This document shows, piece after piece, positions 18,506 through 29,352 of a DNA stretch of 64,000 nucleotides. Positions within the stretch are counted from its first letter, which is position 1, and each line of letters opens with the position of its first letter. The stretch comes from an uncultured Bacteroidales bacterium (lineage in GTDB: Bacteria > Bacteroidota > Bacteroidia > Bacteroidales > FEN-979). Position numbers and translations under genes: made by a program. The notes beneath the pieces are model-generated. The model made no database searches. It saw only the letters and a list, made by a program, of their open reading frames with translations, and had not been told where the DNA came from. The stretch is from assembly GCA_903903985.1 (NCBI GenBank), contig CAIVAT010000145.1, positions 17,269 through 81,268 of the forward strand, written 5' to 3'.

Positions 18506-19606
18506 ATGAAAAACCGATATATATACCCGATTCTTTTGGTTCTGAGTTTGCTTGGGATTGTTGCGAACGTGCGTAGTCAGGACATGAATTACACGCAGTA
18601 TTTCAGTACGCCGGTCTATTATAATCCTGCATATACCGGCATCAACTCAGGCATCAGGGCACGATTCCTCTATCGCAACCAATGGCCGAGTCTGCCAGTT
18701 TCATATAAGTCCTATTATTTTGCCGCTGACCTGGGCGACAGGAGTCTCCCGGGTTCCGGCGGCATCGGGCTCATGATCAACCAGGATACGCCGGGTGCCG
18801 GGCTGATCAATAATTTCGGGGCTGCCCTGACAATTGGCGTGCGCATCCCCATCACAAGTTATATGATCAGCCAGATAGGGATCAAAGCCGGTATCATGCA
18901 GCGCAAGGTAAATTGGGATGATTTTGTATTTGCCGACCAGTTGAGTGCCCAGTATGGAAATATTTACCAAACAGCCTTCATTCCATCAGATGCCAGCAAA
19001 AGGGTTGTTCCGGATTTTGGAGCAGGCGGTGTGTTGCAATTCGTTAATCCTGATGGAAATATCAGTGGCAACATCGGCTTTGCTGTTGACCATATTTTCA
19101 GACCGGATGTAAGCTTCCTGAATACCGGCTCTTCCCCATATCCGCGCAAATGGGTTGGCCAGTTTGATATGATTTTTGTTGTCGGACAGGGTGGATCTTC
19201 CATGGTTACCCGTGGCAGTGATGATCCTTTGAAGATAAATATCGGAGGTATTTATCAGAATCAGGCAAATCTGAATTCGTTACAGGTAGGGCTCAATCTA
19301 CTCAAGTTTAATATCTATCTGGGCGGTTGGTTTAAAACAACCATGACCGGGATTGTCAACAGCTCCCTTGCTTTGGTTGCAGGCTACAAGTATACTTTTT
19401 ATGATGATATGAACATCAAGTTCATGTATAGTTACGACCTGCAGATTTCGGGGGCACTCCAGGGAACCGGAGGTGCACACGAAATTACGTTGATCCTTGA
19501 ATTCGACAAGATTTCCCTCTTTGGCAGTGGCGGCGGCGGATTCGTTCCAGGTGGCAGCGGACGCAGGGGCGGTGGCGGTCCAATGGAAAGCCCTACGTTC
19601 TATTAA
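18506..19606 (+). CDS. PorP/SprF family T9SS outer-membrane protein
   Basis: A 366-residue protein with a signal peptide (MKNRYIYPILLVLSLLGIVA). The family start QDMNYTQYFSTPVYYNPAYTG leads into an outer-membrane beta-barrel. PorP/SprF proteins help export and anchor type B-sorted proteins. Its position directly behind the 1929-residue type B protein makes it that protein's likely dedicated partner. The C-terminus has an unusual Gly-rich extension beyond the barrel (GSGGGGFVPGGSGRRGGGG), which may face the cell surface or periplasm. Confidence 0.95.
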   Translation: MKNRYIYPILLVLSLLGIVANVRSQDMNYTQYFSTPVYYNPAYTGINSGIRARFLYRNQWPSLPVSYKSYYFAADLGDRSLPGSGGIGLMINQDTPGAGLINNFGAALTIGVRIPITSYMISQIGIKAGIMQRKVNWDDFVFADQLSAQYGNIYQTAFIPSDASKRVVPDFGAGGVLQFVNPDGNISGNIGFAVDHIFRPDVSFLNTGSSPYPRKWVGQFDMIFVVGQGGSSMVTRGSDDPLKINIGGIYQNQANLNSLQVGLNLLKFNIYLGGWFKTTMTGIVNSSLALVAGYKYTFYDDMNIKFMYSYDLQISGALQGTGGAHEITLILEFDKISLFGSGGGGFVPGGSGRRGGGGPMESPTFY

Positions 19607-19629
19607 CGACCCATTTTTTACAGGGACGA

Positions 19630-20895
19630 TTACATATTCGCAATAATTTCGGTGCCGAATTCAGAACATTTTAATTTCGTGGCACCTTCCATCAACCGTT
19701 CAAAATCGTATGTTACCCGTTTGTTCCTGATAGCGCCTTCCAACCCTTTTACGATCATGTTTGCAGCCTCGGTCCAGCCCATGTATTCCAGCATCATAAC
19801 CCCGGAAAGGATGACTGAGCCTGGGTTTACCTGGTCTTTCCCGGCATATTTCGGGGCCGTTCCATGGGTAGCCTCAAAAACGGCATGCCCGGTAACATAA
19901 TTAATATTTGCTCCCGGAGCAATTCCAATACCTCCTACGATTGCTGCCAGTGCATCTGAGATATAGTCGCCATTCAAATTCAGGGTTGCAATGACAGAAT
20001 ATTCCGCGGGCCGCGTCAGGATCTGCTGCAGGAATGCATCTGCAATGACATCCTTGATAATGATTTTCCCGTTTGAAAGGGCTGAATTCTGAGCAGCCTC
20101 TGCGGCAACATCACCATCATTGGCTTTGATTTTATCATAGGTCATCCAGGTAAAGACCTTGTCGCCAAACTCCCGCTCAGCGAGTTCGTATCCCCACTGT
20201 TTGAATTGTCCTTCCGTGAATTTCATGATATTCCCCTTGTGTACGATGGTAACCGAAGGTTTTTTATGGCTGATGGCATAGAGTATCGCAGCCCTGACCA
20301 GCCGTTCGGTGCCCTCTTTCGAAACGGGTTTTATCCCGATGGAGGAGCTTTCCGGGAAACGGATCTTTTTAACCCCCATCTCCCCGATAAGGAACCTGAT
20401 CACCTTCTCCACTTCCGGGGTTCCCTGCATCCATTCGATCCCGGCATAAATATCTTCCGAGTTTTCACGGAAAATCACCATATCGGTGGTCTCAGGATGT
20501 TTAACCGGGGATGGAACCCCTGTGAAATACCGTACCGGACGTACACAAGTGTAGAGGTCGAGGATCTGGCGCAAGGCGACATTGAGTGACCTGATTCCAC
20601 CGCCCACCGGGGTCGTCAAAGGCCCTTTGATGGCAACCAGGTACTCCCTGATCACATCCAGGGTTTCCTGAGGCAGCCATTCACCTGTTTGTTTAAAGGC
20701 TTTTTCACCTGCAAGCACTTCCCTCCAGGCAATTTTCCGGGTACCGGCATAGGCCTTCTCAACAGCTGCATCCAAAACCCGCACACTGGCACTCCAGATA
20801 TCCGGCCCCGTTCCATCCCCTTCGATAAATGGGATGACAGGATTGTTCGGGACGGTAAGTTTCCCATTCATCAGGGTTATTTTTTCTCCGTTCAT
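19630..20895 (-). CDS. icd: NADP-dependent isocitrate dehydrogenase
   Basis: A 421-residue enzyme of the E. coli Icd type, converting isocitrate to 2-oxoglutarate with NADP. Visible are [14 protein letters not shown], the substrate loop [13 protein letters not shown] (Ser equivalent to the phosphorylatable Ser of E. coli), [17 protein letters not shown] and [11 protein letters not shown]. The Lys-Tyr of the last motif marks NADP rather than NAD preference. It forms a TCA cluster with the divergent aconitase and citrate synthase, separated from them by a large synthetase fusion. A TACTTTTG -7 box lies about 95 nt upstream. Confidence 0.97.
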   Translation of the reverse strand: MNGEKITLMNGKLTVPNNPVIPFIEGDGTGPDIWSASVRVLDAAVEKAYAGTRKIAWREVLAGEKAFKQTGEWLPQETLDVIREYLVAIKGPLTTPVGGGIRSLNVALRQILDLYTCVRPVRYFTGVPSPVKHPETTDMVIFRENSEDIYAGIEWMQGTPEVEKVIRFLIGEMGVKKIRFPESSSIGIKPVSKEGTERLVRAAILYAISHKKPSVTIVHKGNIMKFTEGQFKQWGYELAEREFGDKVFTWMTYDKIKANDGDVAAEAAQNSALSNGKIIIKDVIADAFLQQILTRPAEYSVIATLNLNGDYISDALAAIVGGIGIAPGANINYVTGHAVFEATHGTAPKYAGKDQVNPGSVILSGVMMLEYMGWTEAANMIVKGLEGAIRNKRVTYDFERLMEGATKLKCSEFGTEIIANM

Positions 20896-20990
20896 AAAAT
20901 CAAGATTATTTTGTAAAATTTAAAGCTAAAATGTAAAGACTAAAACCACTTGCATACTATCCAATGTCACATCTTATGTCTTACGGGTTG

Positions 20991-20998
20991 CAAAAGTA
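20991..20998 (-). promoter_or_regulatory. Candidate -7 box for icd
   Basis: The minus strand reads TACTTTTG, matching TAnnTTTG. It lies between the stop of the 21002 gene and icd, giving icd its own promoter with a leader of roughly 90 nt. Confidence 0.5.
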
Positions 20999-21001
20999 CA
21001 A

Positions 21002-24000
21002 TTATTTTAGCTTTTTGATCAGCGCCCCCCATTGCTTATCAACCTCAAAGAAATGTTTAAGATAATAATTCCCAAAGAGGAAGTGGGCTTTGATCACTTC
21101 GATGCCCCTGGCTGCCATGCTTGCAAAGAAATTTTCAATCATGCCTGAGGCGATGCCTTTCCCCTGAAGGGAGGAAGTAACCACGATGCCATCGAGCAGG
21201 ATGTTATGGTCTTCAATATAGCGGAAGGTGATACCGCCGACTATTTTATCATTTTCATCCGTCAAAACATACTGATGGTCGCTATCTGTGATCTCTTTGG
21301 GGTAATTTTCCCGGAAGAACAGTTGATATAACTGGCCGATTTCACGCGCAGCTACCGGTTCTCTCAGAATGTAACGTATTCCCGATTTATCCTGGAATGA
21401 AAAGCGAACAACCACATGTTCCTGCTGATTTTCTCCCACCTTCATAAAATCAAACCCCTGTTCACCCTGAAGGCGCGGGAAAACCATCCGGCTGAAAACG
21501 TTTTTATCTTCGGGATTGCTTAATCCCGATTGAAGATCTGACAGTTCGGTTAACTGGATCGCCAGTCCATCGGGCTGTCCGGCCATCCGTTTTAAAAGCC
21601 TGTCGAAAGCAGATTGCAGTTCGTCATGGGCATCTGAAAAATAGGTGTGACGGTACAGGAAATAACGCACGAGTTCAGCATACTGATGTAATTTGTAAAG
21701 TTCAAGTAACTCGATGCAGGTTTGTTCCCTGGCAACAAATGTCGTAAGCGGGTTCATTTTATACCAGTCCTGGTATTGATCGATCGCACTGAACAGTGCG
21801 ACAGGCATATAATACCGGTTGATGGAGCTTTCAAGGTACTGGTCAAGATGATCCCTGAATTCAGTAGCGTCAAAACACATGATTGATTTTGATCTCAGAT
21901 CATGCCTGAGTTTCATAAGAAATTGCCTGGCTTCTGTTTTGCCAAGTGCCTCGATACATGCATCAAATATCCAGGTCACTTCAAGTTGATTCTGACACCA
22001 GGGGTAGATGGAAGCGGTTTTACAGTAGTAATCCTGTAGCATGGGTTCAACCAGGGACAGTGCATTTTTATATGGAGACCATCCGGCCAGTGATAAGATT
22101 ACCGCACTTTCACGGAAATCCATCTCGGGTATAGCGACATTGGATGGAGAAATAGCACCCGGAACGATCTGGTTGCCACTATGATGCCATGCCTTGAAGA
22201 TCACTGCAAAGGATTTGATGAATATTTTTTTCCATGCATTGCCCCGTACAAAACCCGAAGAACGGTGAATCTCAGATAACTCACGGATTTTGTCCCATGC
22301 GGTCAACCCTCCGATATACTGCGTGGTCAAAACTCCAAGGTTTGGCCTGCTGCTGCCAAGCATGGGGGCTACTGCCGGTCCGTATGGGAATCCCGCCAGC
22401 GATGCCAGCCAGTAAAATGTTTCCGGCCGGGGTCTGAAATCAGGGTTTTCACTCATCACCATGTGCAGGTCAAAGTGCTTCCCGTCAATGGTATTGATAG
22501 AGAGCCGGTAGTGTTTAAATTCTTTAAATGCCAGCAACCGTAAAATCCAGATTCCTTTGTCGGGAACTATATCAAGGTCAAAATCACGTTCATTAAAAGT
22601 AAGGATGATACTCTCCTTCAGAAAAGTTGTAGATTGGAAAATGTTTGCAACACGCTGTTTTTCAGTATCGGTAATACCGTGTTCAAAAACAAGTTTTGAT
22701 TTCCACTTCGAAATACCATGGCGGATGGACTCCTTTTCAACTTTTTTCTCAAAAACTTCAGCCAGGGAATAGAAATAGGTCTCAGCTTTTTTTGAAAGAA
22801 ACAGATCCTGTTTATGGAGGATCCACCGTGAAAGCTCAGCCCTTACCGGAACATAATATTCCAGGTGCAGTACCGCGAAATTGTAAAGCATTCCAAGTAC
22901 ATCCCCGAATGCGTTCTGGTGCTTTTTCGACGCAGGCCAGTTCAGATTTGTCCTATACCAGTATAGCCTTTGTTTAAGGGCATCAAGACGGTGTTTCCCG
23001 AAATTGCTAGATGCAATTTCCCTGATCGAAGTTTCATTGAGGAAGGAGAGACCGGATTCGATGAACGAAGGCATGTTTTGAATGTCTTCCGGATTCGGAG
23101 CTTTCAAAAGGATCAACCGGTAAGCCATGCACCGGATCTCTTCTTCCGGGTGATAGGCAAGTGCTTCCAGGCGATACCTGATGACCACCGCAAGTCGTGG
23201 TTCTGCCTGGATCAGTATTTTCCCAAGCTCCTCGGTAGCTTTATATGCTTCAGCAAGTCCGCGGAAAAAAACACTAAAAAGCAGGTAGTTCACTTCGATC
23301 AGTTGCTGATCACGAATTGATTTGATAACCGGGAAATTCTTTACATCATATTGCTTAAATCCAGGGAGATACGCGCTGGCCGAGATAAAATGCATGGGGA
23401 GATCCCAACCCTCCTTGACAGGACAGAAATTGATGATCGCCGGGTTTCCAATCCAGATCTTTGGCTGACGAGTAATCATTCCAATATCGATATTGCTGGA
23501 TTCAATATGGTATTTTAAATGGCCGATCTGAATCCACTTGCCTTTCATTTTCCTGATGTAAAGTGTAGATCCGTCGCGCCGGTTGATCAACCGGTGGCGA
23601 TCGTACCGAATATCAGTTTCCAGGATTCCAAGATCACGGTAAAACCATTTTGGGATGGTGACCGTAAGATCACCCGTATCGATTTTTACAAACGTACTTT
23701 GATATAATGATTCAATTGCTTCTTTGAAATTCGCTTCGATTGCTTTACGGTTAAAAGAGTCTTTTGGCGTGAGTTCTCCTTTTTCACTGCTGAATTCCCG
23801 GTCAAGAATTGTAAAATTAATTACCCGCTCATAAGGTGCCACTCCCGTATTTGCCGCCATGACGATTTGGTGAAAGTATTCAGCCTCATTATCCCCACCA
23901 AGTGAATCAAAAATGGCGTCGGATTTGTCAGGAACAATCAGCAGTACATTGTAGGGGCGGTTGTCGCCAACCAGGAAAACACTTTTAATTCCCGGTACTT

Positions 24001-25591
24001 TGTAAAATTTCTTTTCAATAACCTGGGGGGCCACCGTCTGACCGCGGTTATTTTTATAGATGTCTTTCACCCGGTCAATGATCTGGTAATAGCCATCCCT
24101 GGAAATTTTAAAGACATCGCCGGTTGAAAGCCACAGGTCTGCTTCTTCAGAAACAGGATACGGGATCCTGTCACCAGGCCCCGCTGCCTCAAGGTACCGT
24201 CCAATGTAATGTCCACTGAGTTCAAGTTCAGACCCGCTTTTAAGCCTGGTCCGAACGCCCGGCAATGGGATTCCAACACTGAATTCCTTGTATTTTCCAG
24301 GCGGGGTCATGGTAATCCCCCCGGTGGCTTCTGTCATGCCAAAACCACTGTTCAGGCAAATGCCGTACTGATTGAAAAATTTAAAAACTTCAGGGTCAAG
24401 ATAGCCGGCAGCCGATAATCCCCAGTGAAGGTTGATTCCAACCACATCCCGTACAGCCTGTTCACGAAGTTCGGGATTGTCAACATTGCTGATCTTTTCC
24501 AGGCATCGTTCAAAAAGCTCCTGCCACCGGAGCGGGATGCTGATAAAGCCGGATGGGTTCATTTTCGGAAACAGGGAAAGCAGAGTTTCAGAGGATGTAT
24601 TCCCGGCGAAAATATACGTCCCGTTCCAGAAGATGGCACCCGTCATTTCGAGGTACCGGCCGAAAGTATGGAAGAGTGGCAGATAGCACAGGAATACTTC
24701 ATCACCAACCCGGGGTAACGCTGCCGCCCGGGCAAACCTTTTCGAAACGATGTTGTATATGGAGAAAGAAACACCTTTCGGAAGGCCGGTGCTGCCTGAT
24801 GTGAACATGGTCGTAGCTACCTCGTTGTTGGCTTTCCTGGGCTGGCGCCCAAGAATGGTATCCATGTCCCAGTGCGATATTTTTTTACATTCCTCAACCA
24901 GGTAAGGAATGTGGCGGGTTTTAGAGGTGACAGGCTGCAAGGAAAAAATCGTGAATTTGATCTCCGCCTTTTCATGGATCTTTTGAAGTACCTGCAACCG
25001 CTCCTCCGTGTCAGCCAGGGCAATGGTAATCTTTAATTCGTTAAAAATGGGCAGAAGGACGTCGATTTTGAAATGCGGACTGAGCGGGGTATCGTAAATG
25101 CCGAACATCAGGCAAGCGAGGTCGGTACAGGCCCCCTCCAGGCAATTCTCGGTATACACTGCAACCCTGGGAGAAACGGGATCGGTTTGATAAAACACAC
25201 TGGCTATTTCACGCAGGTGGCGGAAGATTTGTTCATAGGTCCAGTCCAATGGCATGGAAGAGGTCATGTCTTTGAACAATATATGGTTCGGGTGTTCAGC
25301 AACCCGTTGTTCCATCATATCGCGGAGATCGTAATTCGTATGCTGGATGATGCGGAAAACGATTTCAGCCCACCTTTTCCGGTGATCATCCGTCTCCATG
25401 GCCAATAGAAAAACCGATTTTTTGGTAACGTCCAGGAAATCGAACCAGAAGGAATGTTGAAATAACTTCTCCTGATGTCTGGTAAAAATACGCTCTGATT
25501 CCTCCACAATGCCGATGGAGGTAGAATGGACATTCACCCCGGAAACATGCATGTTTTTCCATTGTTCCAGCAGCGATTCTAATTCCAACAT
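21002..25591 (-). CDS. Acyl-CoA synthetase–GNAT fusion, 1529 residues
   Basis: The N-terminal ~650 residues are an AMP-forming acyl-CoA synthetase: TMFTSGSTGLPKG at 261-273 (ATP loop), SGFGMTEATGGITMTP, then LSTGDVFKISRDGYYQIIDR and KNNRGQTVAP of the hinge region. The last ~150 residues form a GNAT acetyltransferase (HQYVLTDENDKIVGGITFRY; acetyl-CoA loop LQGKGIASGMI). The ~700 residues between are mostly helical and not recognised; FKAWHHSGNQIVPGAISPSN faintly recalls a kinase-like lobe, but no catalytic Asp is evident. It could activate a fatty acid and couple it to, or control it by, protein or small-molecule acylation. No frameshift is seen. The gene lies between icd and acn. Confidence 0.85.
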   Translation of the reverse strand: MLELESLLEQWKNMHVSGVNVHSTSIGIVEESERIFTRHQEKLFQHSFWFDFLDVTKKSVFLLAMETDDHRKRWAEIVFRIIQHTNYDLRDMMEQRVAEHPNHILFKDMTSSMPLDWTYEQIFRHLREIASVFYQTDPVSPRVAVYTENCLEGACTDLACLMFGIYDTPLSPHFKIDVLLPIFNELKITIALADTEERLQVLQKIHEKAEIKFTIFSLQPVTSKTRHIPYLVEECKKISHWDMDTILGRQPRKANNEVATTMFTSGSTGLPKGVSFSIYNIVSKRFARAAALPRVGDEVFLCYLPLFHTFGRYLEMTGAIFWNGTYIFAGNTSSETLLSLFPKMNPSGFISIPLRWQELFERCLEKISNVDNPELREQAVRDVVGINLHWGLSAAGYLDPEVFKFFNQYGICLNSGFGMTEATGGITMTPPGKYKEFSVGIPLPGVRTRLKSGSELELSGHYIGRYLEAAGPGDRIPYPVSEEADLWLSTGDVFKISRDGYYQIIDRVKDIYKNNRGQTVAPQVIEKKFYKVPGIKSVFLVGDNRPYNVLLIVPDKSDAIFDSLGGDNEAEYFHQIVMAANTGVAPYERVINFTILDREFSSEKGELTPKDSFNRKAIEANFKEAIESLYQSTFVKIDTGDLTVTIPKWFYRDLGILETDIRYDRHRLINRRDGSTLYIRKMKGKWIQIGHLKYHIESSNIDIGMITRQPKIWIGNPAIINFCPVKEGWDLPMHFISASAYLPGFKQYDVKNFPVIKSIRDQQLIEVNYLLFSVFFRGLAEAYKATEELGKILIQAEPRLAVVIRYRLEALAYHPEEEIRCMAYRLILLKAPNPEDIQNMPSFIESGLSFLNETSIREIASSNFGKHRLDALKQRLYWYRTNLNWPASKKHQNAFGDVLGMLYNFAVLHLEYYVPVRAELSRWILHKQDLFLSKKAETYFYSLAEVFEKKVEKESIRHGISKWKSKLVFEHGITDTEKQRVANIFQSTTFLKESIILTFNERDFDLDIVPDKGIWILRLLAFKEFKHYRLSINTIDGKHFDLHMVMSENPDFRPRPETFYWLASLAGFPYGPAVAPMLGSSRPNLGVLTTQYIGGLTAWDKIRELSEIHRSSGFVRGNAWKKIFIKSFAVIFKAWHHSGNQIVPGAISPSNVAIPEMDFRESAVILSLAGWSPYKNALSLVEPMLQDYYCKTASIYPWCQNQLEVTWIFDACIEALGKTEARQFLMKLRHDLRSKSIMCFDATEFRDHLDQYLESSINRYYMPVALFSAIDQYQDWYKMNPLTTFVAREQTCIELLELYKLHQYAELVRYFLYRHTYFSDAHDELQSAFDRLLKRMAGQPDGLAIQLTELSDLQSGLSNPEDKNVFSRMVFPRLQGEQGFDFMKVGENQQEHVVVRFSFQDKSGIRYILREPVAAREIGQLYQLFFRENYPKEITDSDHQYVLTDENDKIVGGITFRYIEDHNILLDGIVVTSSLQGKGIASGMIENFFASMAARGIEVIKAHFLFGNYYLKHFFEVDKQWGALIKKLK

Positions 25592-25708
25592 GTGATAAAT
25601 GGTTTGAGGATGAAAATTTTTATAAATTTATGACGTTATTTTTAATAAAAACTATTACATTTAAACTTCTAAATATATCATTTAGTTTACATATCAAATA
25701 ATTTATTT

Positions 25709-27967
25709 ATGTTTCTGAATACTAAGTTAATACAAGACACATACGAAAAGATTTCAAAAGGGGTTGTACACGCAAAACTGTTGCTTGATAAACCATTGAC
25801 GCTGACTGAGAAGATACTATATGGTCATTTATTCGATTTGAATCCGGCCGTTCCGCTCCATCGTGGAGTGGATTATGTCAATTTCTCACCCGACCGGGTG
25901 GCCATGCAGGATGCCACTGCTCAAATGGCGCTGCTGCAATTCATGACTGCCGGCCGGGATGTCACTGCGGTTCCTTCGACGGTGCATTGCGATCATCTGA
26001 TCCAGGCACAACTCGGGGTTAAAACCGACCTGGCGACAGCCATGGTGCAAAACAAGGAGGTTTATGATTTTCTTGAAACAGTGTCGGCCAAGTACGGTAT
26101 CGGGTTTTGGAAACCCGGCGCAGGGATCATCCACCAGGTCATTTTTGAAAATTATGCATTCCCCGGCGGAATGATGATCGGAACAGATTCACATACCCCA
26201 AATGCCGGAGGACTGGGCATGGTTGCCATCGGGGTTGGCGGGGCCGATGCCGTCGATGTGATGTCGGGAATGCCTCTTGAGCTGAAAATGCCAAAAATAC
26301 TGGGAATCGAACTCACAGGGGAATTGAGTGGATGGGCTTCAGCCAAGGATGTTATCCTTAAATTAGCCGGGATCCTTACTGTGAAAGGCGGAACTGGCTA
26401 TATTGTTGAATATTTTGGCGAAGGAGCTGAGACGCTCTCCTGTACCGGTAAAGGAACGATCTGCAACATGGGCGCCGAGATCGGAGCCACCTGTTCGTTA
26501 TTTTCGTATGACCCAAAGATGAAGGCTTACCTGGTTTCGACCGGACGAACGGAAGTGGCGGCACTTGCAGATAACTATGCAGGTTACCTGGCTCCGGATG
26601 CCGAGGTACGGGCAAACCCCGAATTGTACTACGACCAGTATATCAGGTTGAACCTGTCGGAGGTCGAACCATACATCAACGGGCCGTTCTCTCCTGATGT
26701 GGCGCACCCGATCTCTGAATTTAAGGCGTTTGTTCAGGCAAATAATTATCCGGAAACACTGGAAGTCGGGCTGATCGGTTCATGCACGAACTCCTCTTAT
26801 GAAGATATCTCACGTGCCGCTTCAGTGGCCAAGCAGGCCAGCGAGAAAAATTTAAAAGTGAAATCGGAGTTTGTCGTTACACCCGGATCGGAGCAGATAC
26901 GTTATACTTGCGAACGCGATGGTTTACTGGAGGTGTTCAACAACATCGGCGGTGTGATCATGGCCAATGCCTGTGGCCCCTGCATCGGGCAATGGTCGCG
27001 TAAAATGGATAATCCCGAACGCAGGAACTCCATTTTAAACTCGTTCAACCGGAACTTCGCTAAAAGGAATGATGGCAATGCAGGAACACACAGTTTTATT
27101 GCTTCTCCCGAAATCGTAACCGCCCTGACCCTGGCAGGCAGCCTTACTTTTAACCCCCTTCAGGATTCTCTCATCAATGAATCAGGCCTGCAGGTGAAAC
27201 TTGATGAACCTCATGGAGAGGAACTTCCGTTGAACGGTTTTGAAGTGAAGGATCCGGGTTACCTTGCCCCGCCTGCGAATGCAGCATCATTGACCGTGCG
27301 CGTAAGCCCGGATTCCGAAAGGCTGCAACTCCTTGAACCTTTTACGCCCTGGGATGGAAAAGACCTCCAGGGGATGCGGCTGCTGATCAAGGCAAAGGGG
27401 AAATGTACTACCGATCATATTTCGATGGCCGGCCCCTGGCTGAAATTTCGCGGGCACCTCGATAACATCTCCAATAACCTGCTCATGGGGGCAGTCAACT
27501 TTTTCAATGACAAAACCAATGCAGTTAAAAAGCCTGAAACCGGTGATTACGGGGAGGTTTCAAAAACAGCACGCTATTATAAGGCCAAAGGGGTACCGAC
27601 GATCATTGTGGGTGATGAGAACTACGGTGAAGGATCCTCCCGCGAACATGCCGCCATGGAACCACGCCACCTTGGCGTTCGGGCCGTACTGGTTAAATCA
27701 TTTGCCCGGATACACGAAACCAACCTGAAAAAGCAGGGCATGCTGGCGCTCACCTTTGCCAGCCCGGAAGACTACAACAAAATCAGGGAAGACGATACAT
27801 TCGACCTTTCAGGGCTGGAAAGTTTTGCCCCCGGGAAACCCCTGTCCCTTACAATCCGGCATGCTGACAATACAGTTGAAAAGATTTTATTGACACATAG
27901 TTACAGTGACCTGCAAATACACTGGTTCAAAGCAGGCAGCGCCCTTAATTACATGAAAACCCTTTAA
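25709..27967 (+). CDS. acn: Aconitate hydratase
   Basis: A 752-residue aconitase of the mitochondrial-type subfamily, interconverting citrate and isocitrate through a [4Fe-4S] cluster. The cluster Cys residues are visible in [14 protein letters not shown] and [33 protein letters not shown] and [18 protein letters not shown] (swivel domain) are the other signatures. Citrate synthase follows after 11 nt, so the two should be co-transcribed. The upstream 117 nt are very AT-rich; no convincing -7 box was found. Confidence 0.97.
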   Translation: MFLNTKLIQDTYEKISKGVVHAKLLLDKPLTLTEKILYGHLFDLNPAVPLHRGVDYVNFSPDRVAMQDATAQMALLQFMTAGRDVTAVPSTVHCDHLIQAQLGVKTDLATAMVQNKEVYDFLETVSAKYGIGFWKPGAGIIHQVIFENYAFPGGMMIGTDSHTPNAGGLGMVAIGVGGADAVDVMSGMPLELKMPKILGIELTGELSGWASAKDVILKLAGILTVKGGTGYIVEYFGEGAETLSCTGKGTICNMGAEIGATCSLFSYDPKMKAYLVSTGRTEVAALADNYAGYLAPDAEVRANPELYYDQYIRLNLSEVEPYINGPFSPDVAHPISEFKAFVQANNYPETLEVGLIGSCTNSSYEDISRAASVAKQASEKNLKVKSEFVVTPGSEQIRYTCERDGLLEVFNNIGGVIMANACGPCIGQWSRKMDNPERRNSILNSFNRNFAKRNDGNAGTHSFIASPEIVTALTLAGSLTFNPLQDSLINESGLQVKLDEPHGEELPLNGFEVKDPGYLAPPANAASLTVRVSPDSERLQLLEPFTPWDGKDLQGMRLLIKAKGKCTTDHISMAGPWLKFRGHLDNISNNLLMGAVNFFNDKTNAVKKPETGDYGEVSKTARYYKAKGVPTIIVGDENYGEGSSREHAAMEPRHLGVRAVLVKSFARIHETNLKKQGMLALTFASPEDYNKIREDDTFDLSGLESFAPGKPLSLTIRHADNTVEKILLTHSYSDLQIHWFKAGSALNYMKTL

Positions 27968-27978
27968 AACAAAAACCT

Positions 27979-29325
27979 ATGATAATTGATGATTTCCTTC
28001 AGGATCTGGCTAAACTGACCGTAGAATCCTGTACCATAGAAGAAAGCTTATTCAAACAATTCGATGTGAAACGCGGCTTGCGGAATGCCGATCATACCGG
28101 TGTGCTTGTCGGGCTAACACGTGTTGGCAGTGTGGTAGGCTATGAAAAGATAGATGGAAAGCTTGAAGCCATTGATGGCAAGCTGATCTATCGTGGAATC
28201 GATATCCGGGACCTGGTACATGGCTGCCAGGAAGCAAAACGCCCCGGATTTGATGAAACCGTTTTCCTGCTGCTTTTTGGCAAGCTGCCATTAAAGGAAG
28301 AACTTGATAAGTTCTCCGAAGGACTTGCCGTGTTGCGTTCATTGCCTGAAAATTTCAACCGCGACATGATCCTGACCATGAAAGGCAAGGATATCATGAA
28401 CATGCTGGCACGATCAATCCTGGCACTCTATACCCTTGACGAAAAAGCTGACGACACCTCCATTGAGAACATCCTGAGGCAATCGATCAGCCTCATTGCG
28501 AAGATCTCCACCATCGCAGTCTATTCCTATCATTCCATGCGCCACCTGATCTATTATGATACGCTTACAGTAAGGTACCCTGATAAAAAATTGAGTACGG
28601 CTGCAAATTTCCTGTACATGCTCAAGGGCAATGATTACACGGCACTCGAGGCAGAACTGCTTGATCTTTCGCTGGTGCTGCATGCAGAACACAGCGGCGG
28701 AAACAACTCCACTTTTACAACACGCGTGGTTAGTTCAAGCGGTACAGATACCTATTCAGCCATCGTGGCAGCCATTGGTTCGCTCAAAGGACCATTGCAT
28801 GGCGGGGCCAACCTGCAGGTGATCGAAATGATGGAAAACATCAAGGCAAACGTGAAAAACTGGGCCAACGATGATGAGGTTGCCGAATACCTGCGTAAAA
28901 TTACCAGGAAAGAGGTCCACGATAAATCGGGAAAAATATACGGATTCGGCCATGCCGTTTATACTGTTTCTGATCCAAGGGCCATCCTTCTAAAAGAAAA
29001 AGCCCGCTTGCTGTCCATCGAAAAAGGCAGGGAGGATGAAATGGCGCTCTATGAAGCCATCGAACGGATCGGTCCGGAAATATTCTATGAATTCAAAGGA
29101 ACACAGGATAAACTTATTTCTCCCAATGTCGATTTTTATTCCGGATTTGTATATGAATGCCTGAAGATCCCTAAAGAACTTTATACCCCGTTGTTCGCCA
29201 TCTCCCGCATCAGCGGATGGTGCGCACACCGGCTGGAAGAGATGATCAGCGGACGCAGGATCATTCGCCCGGCCTATAAAACGGTGGAACCCCCGAGGAA
29301 CTATGTTCCATTGGAAGACAGGTAG
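27979..29325 (+). CDS. gltA: Citrate synthase
   Basis: A 448-residue citrate synthase that condenses oxaloacetate and acetyl-CoA. Catalytic motifs visible are LVLHAEHSGGNNSTF, GPLHGGANLQVIEMM, YGFGHAVYTVSDPRA and NVDFYSGFVY, containing the two catalytic His and the Asp. There is an N-terminal extension of about 50 residues relative to the shortest bacterial forms. It is co-directional with aconitase 11 nt upstream and ends 12 nt from the convergent SDR gene. Confidence 0.96.
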   Translation: MIIDDFLQDLAKLTVESCTIEESLFKQFDVKRGLRNADHTGVLVGLTRVGSVVGYEKIDGKLEAIDGKLIYRGIDIRDLVHGCQEAKRPGFDETVFLLLFGKLPLKEELDKFSEGLAVLRSLPENFNRDMILTMKGKDIMNMLARSILALYTLDEKADDTSIENILRQSISLIAKISTIAVYSYHSMRHLIYYDTLTVRYPDKKLSTAANFLYMLKGNDYTALEAELLDLSLVLHAEHSGGNNSTFTTRVVSSSGTDTYSAIVAAIGSLKGPLHGGANLQVIEMMENIKANVKNWANDDEVAEYLRKITRKEVHDKSGKIYGFGHAVYTVSDPRAILLKEKARLLSIEKGREDEMALYEAIERIGPEIFYEFKGTQDKLISPNVDFYSGFVYECLKIPKELYTPLFAISRISGWCAHRLEEMISGRRIIRPAYKTVEPPRNYVPLEDR

Positions 29326-29330
29326 ACGAA

Positions 29331-29352
29331 TCGATATTTACGATTTACGATT
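29331..29352. repeat. Dispersed repeat (TTTACGATTTACGA family)
   Basis: Contains TTTACGATTTACGATTTG, the same words as at 31379-31409 and in purL. It supplies the last codons (TNRKS) and the TAA stop of the SDR gene read on the minus strand. Confidence 0.65.

Noticed and set aside
22100..22400. Protein kinase-like lobe in the synthetase–GNAT fusion
   Set aside because: A faint H-x-G ... P-x-N pattern is seen, but without catalytic Asp or DFG-like motif; too weak to call.
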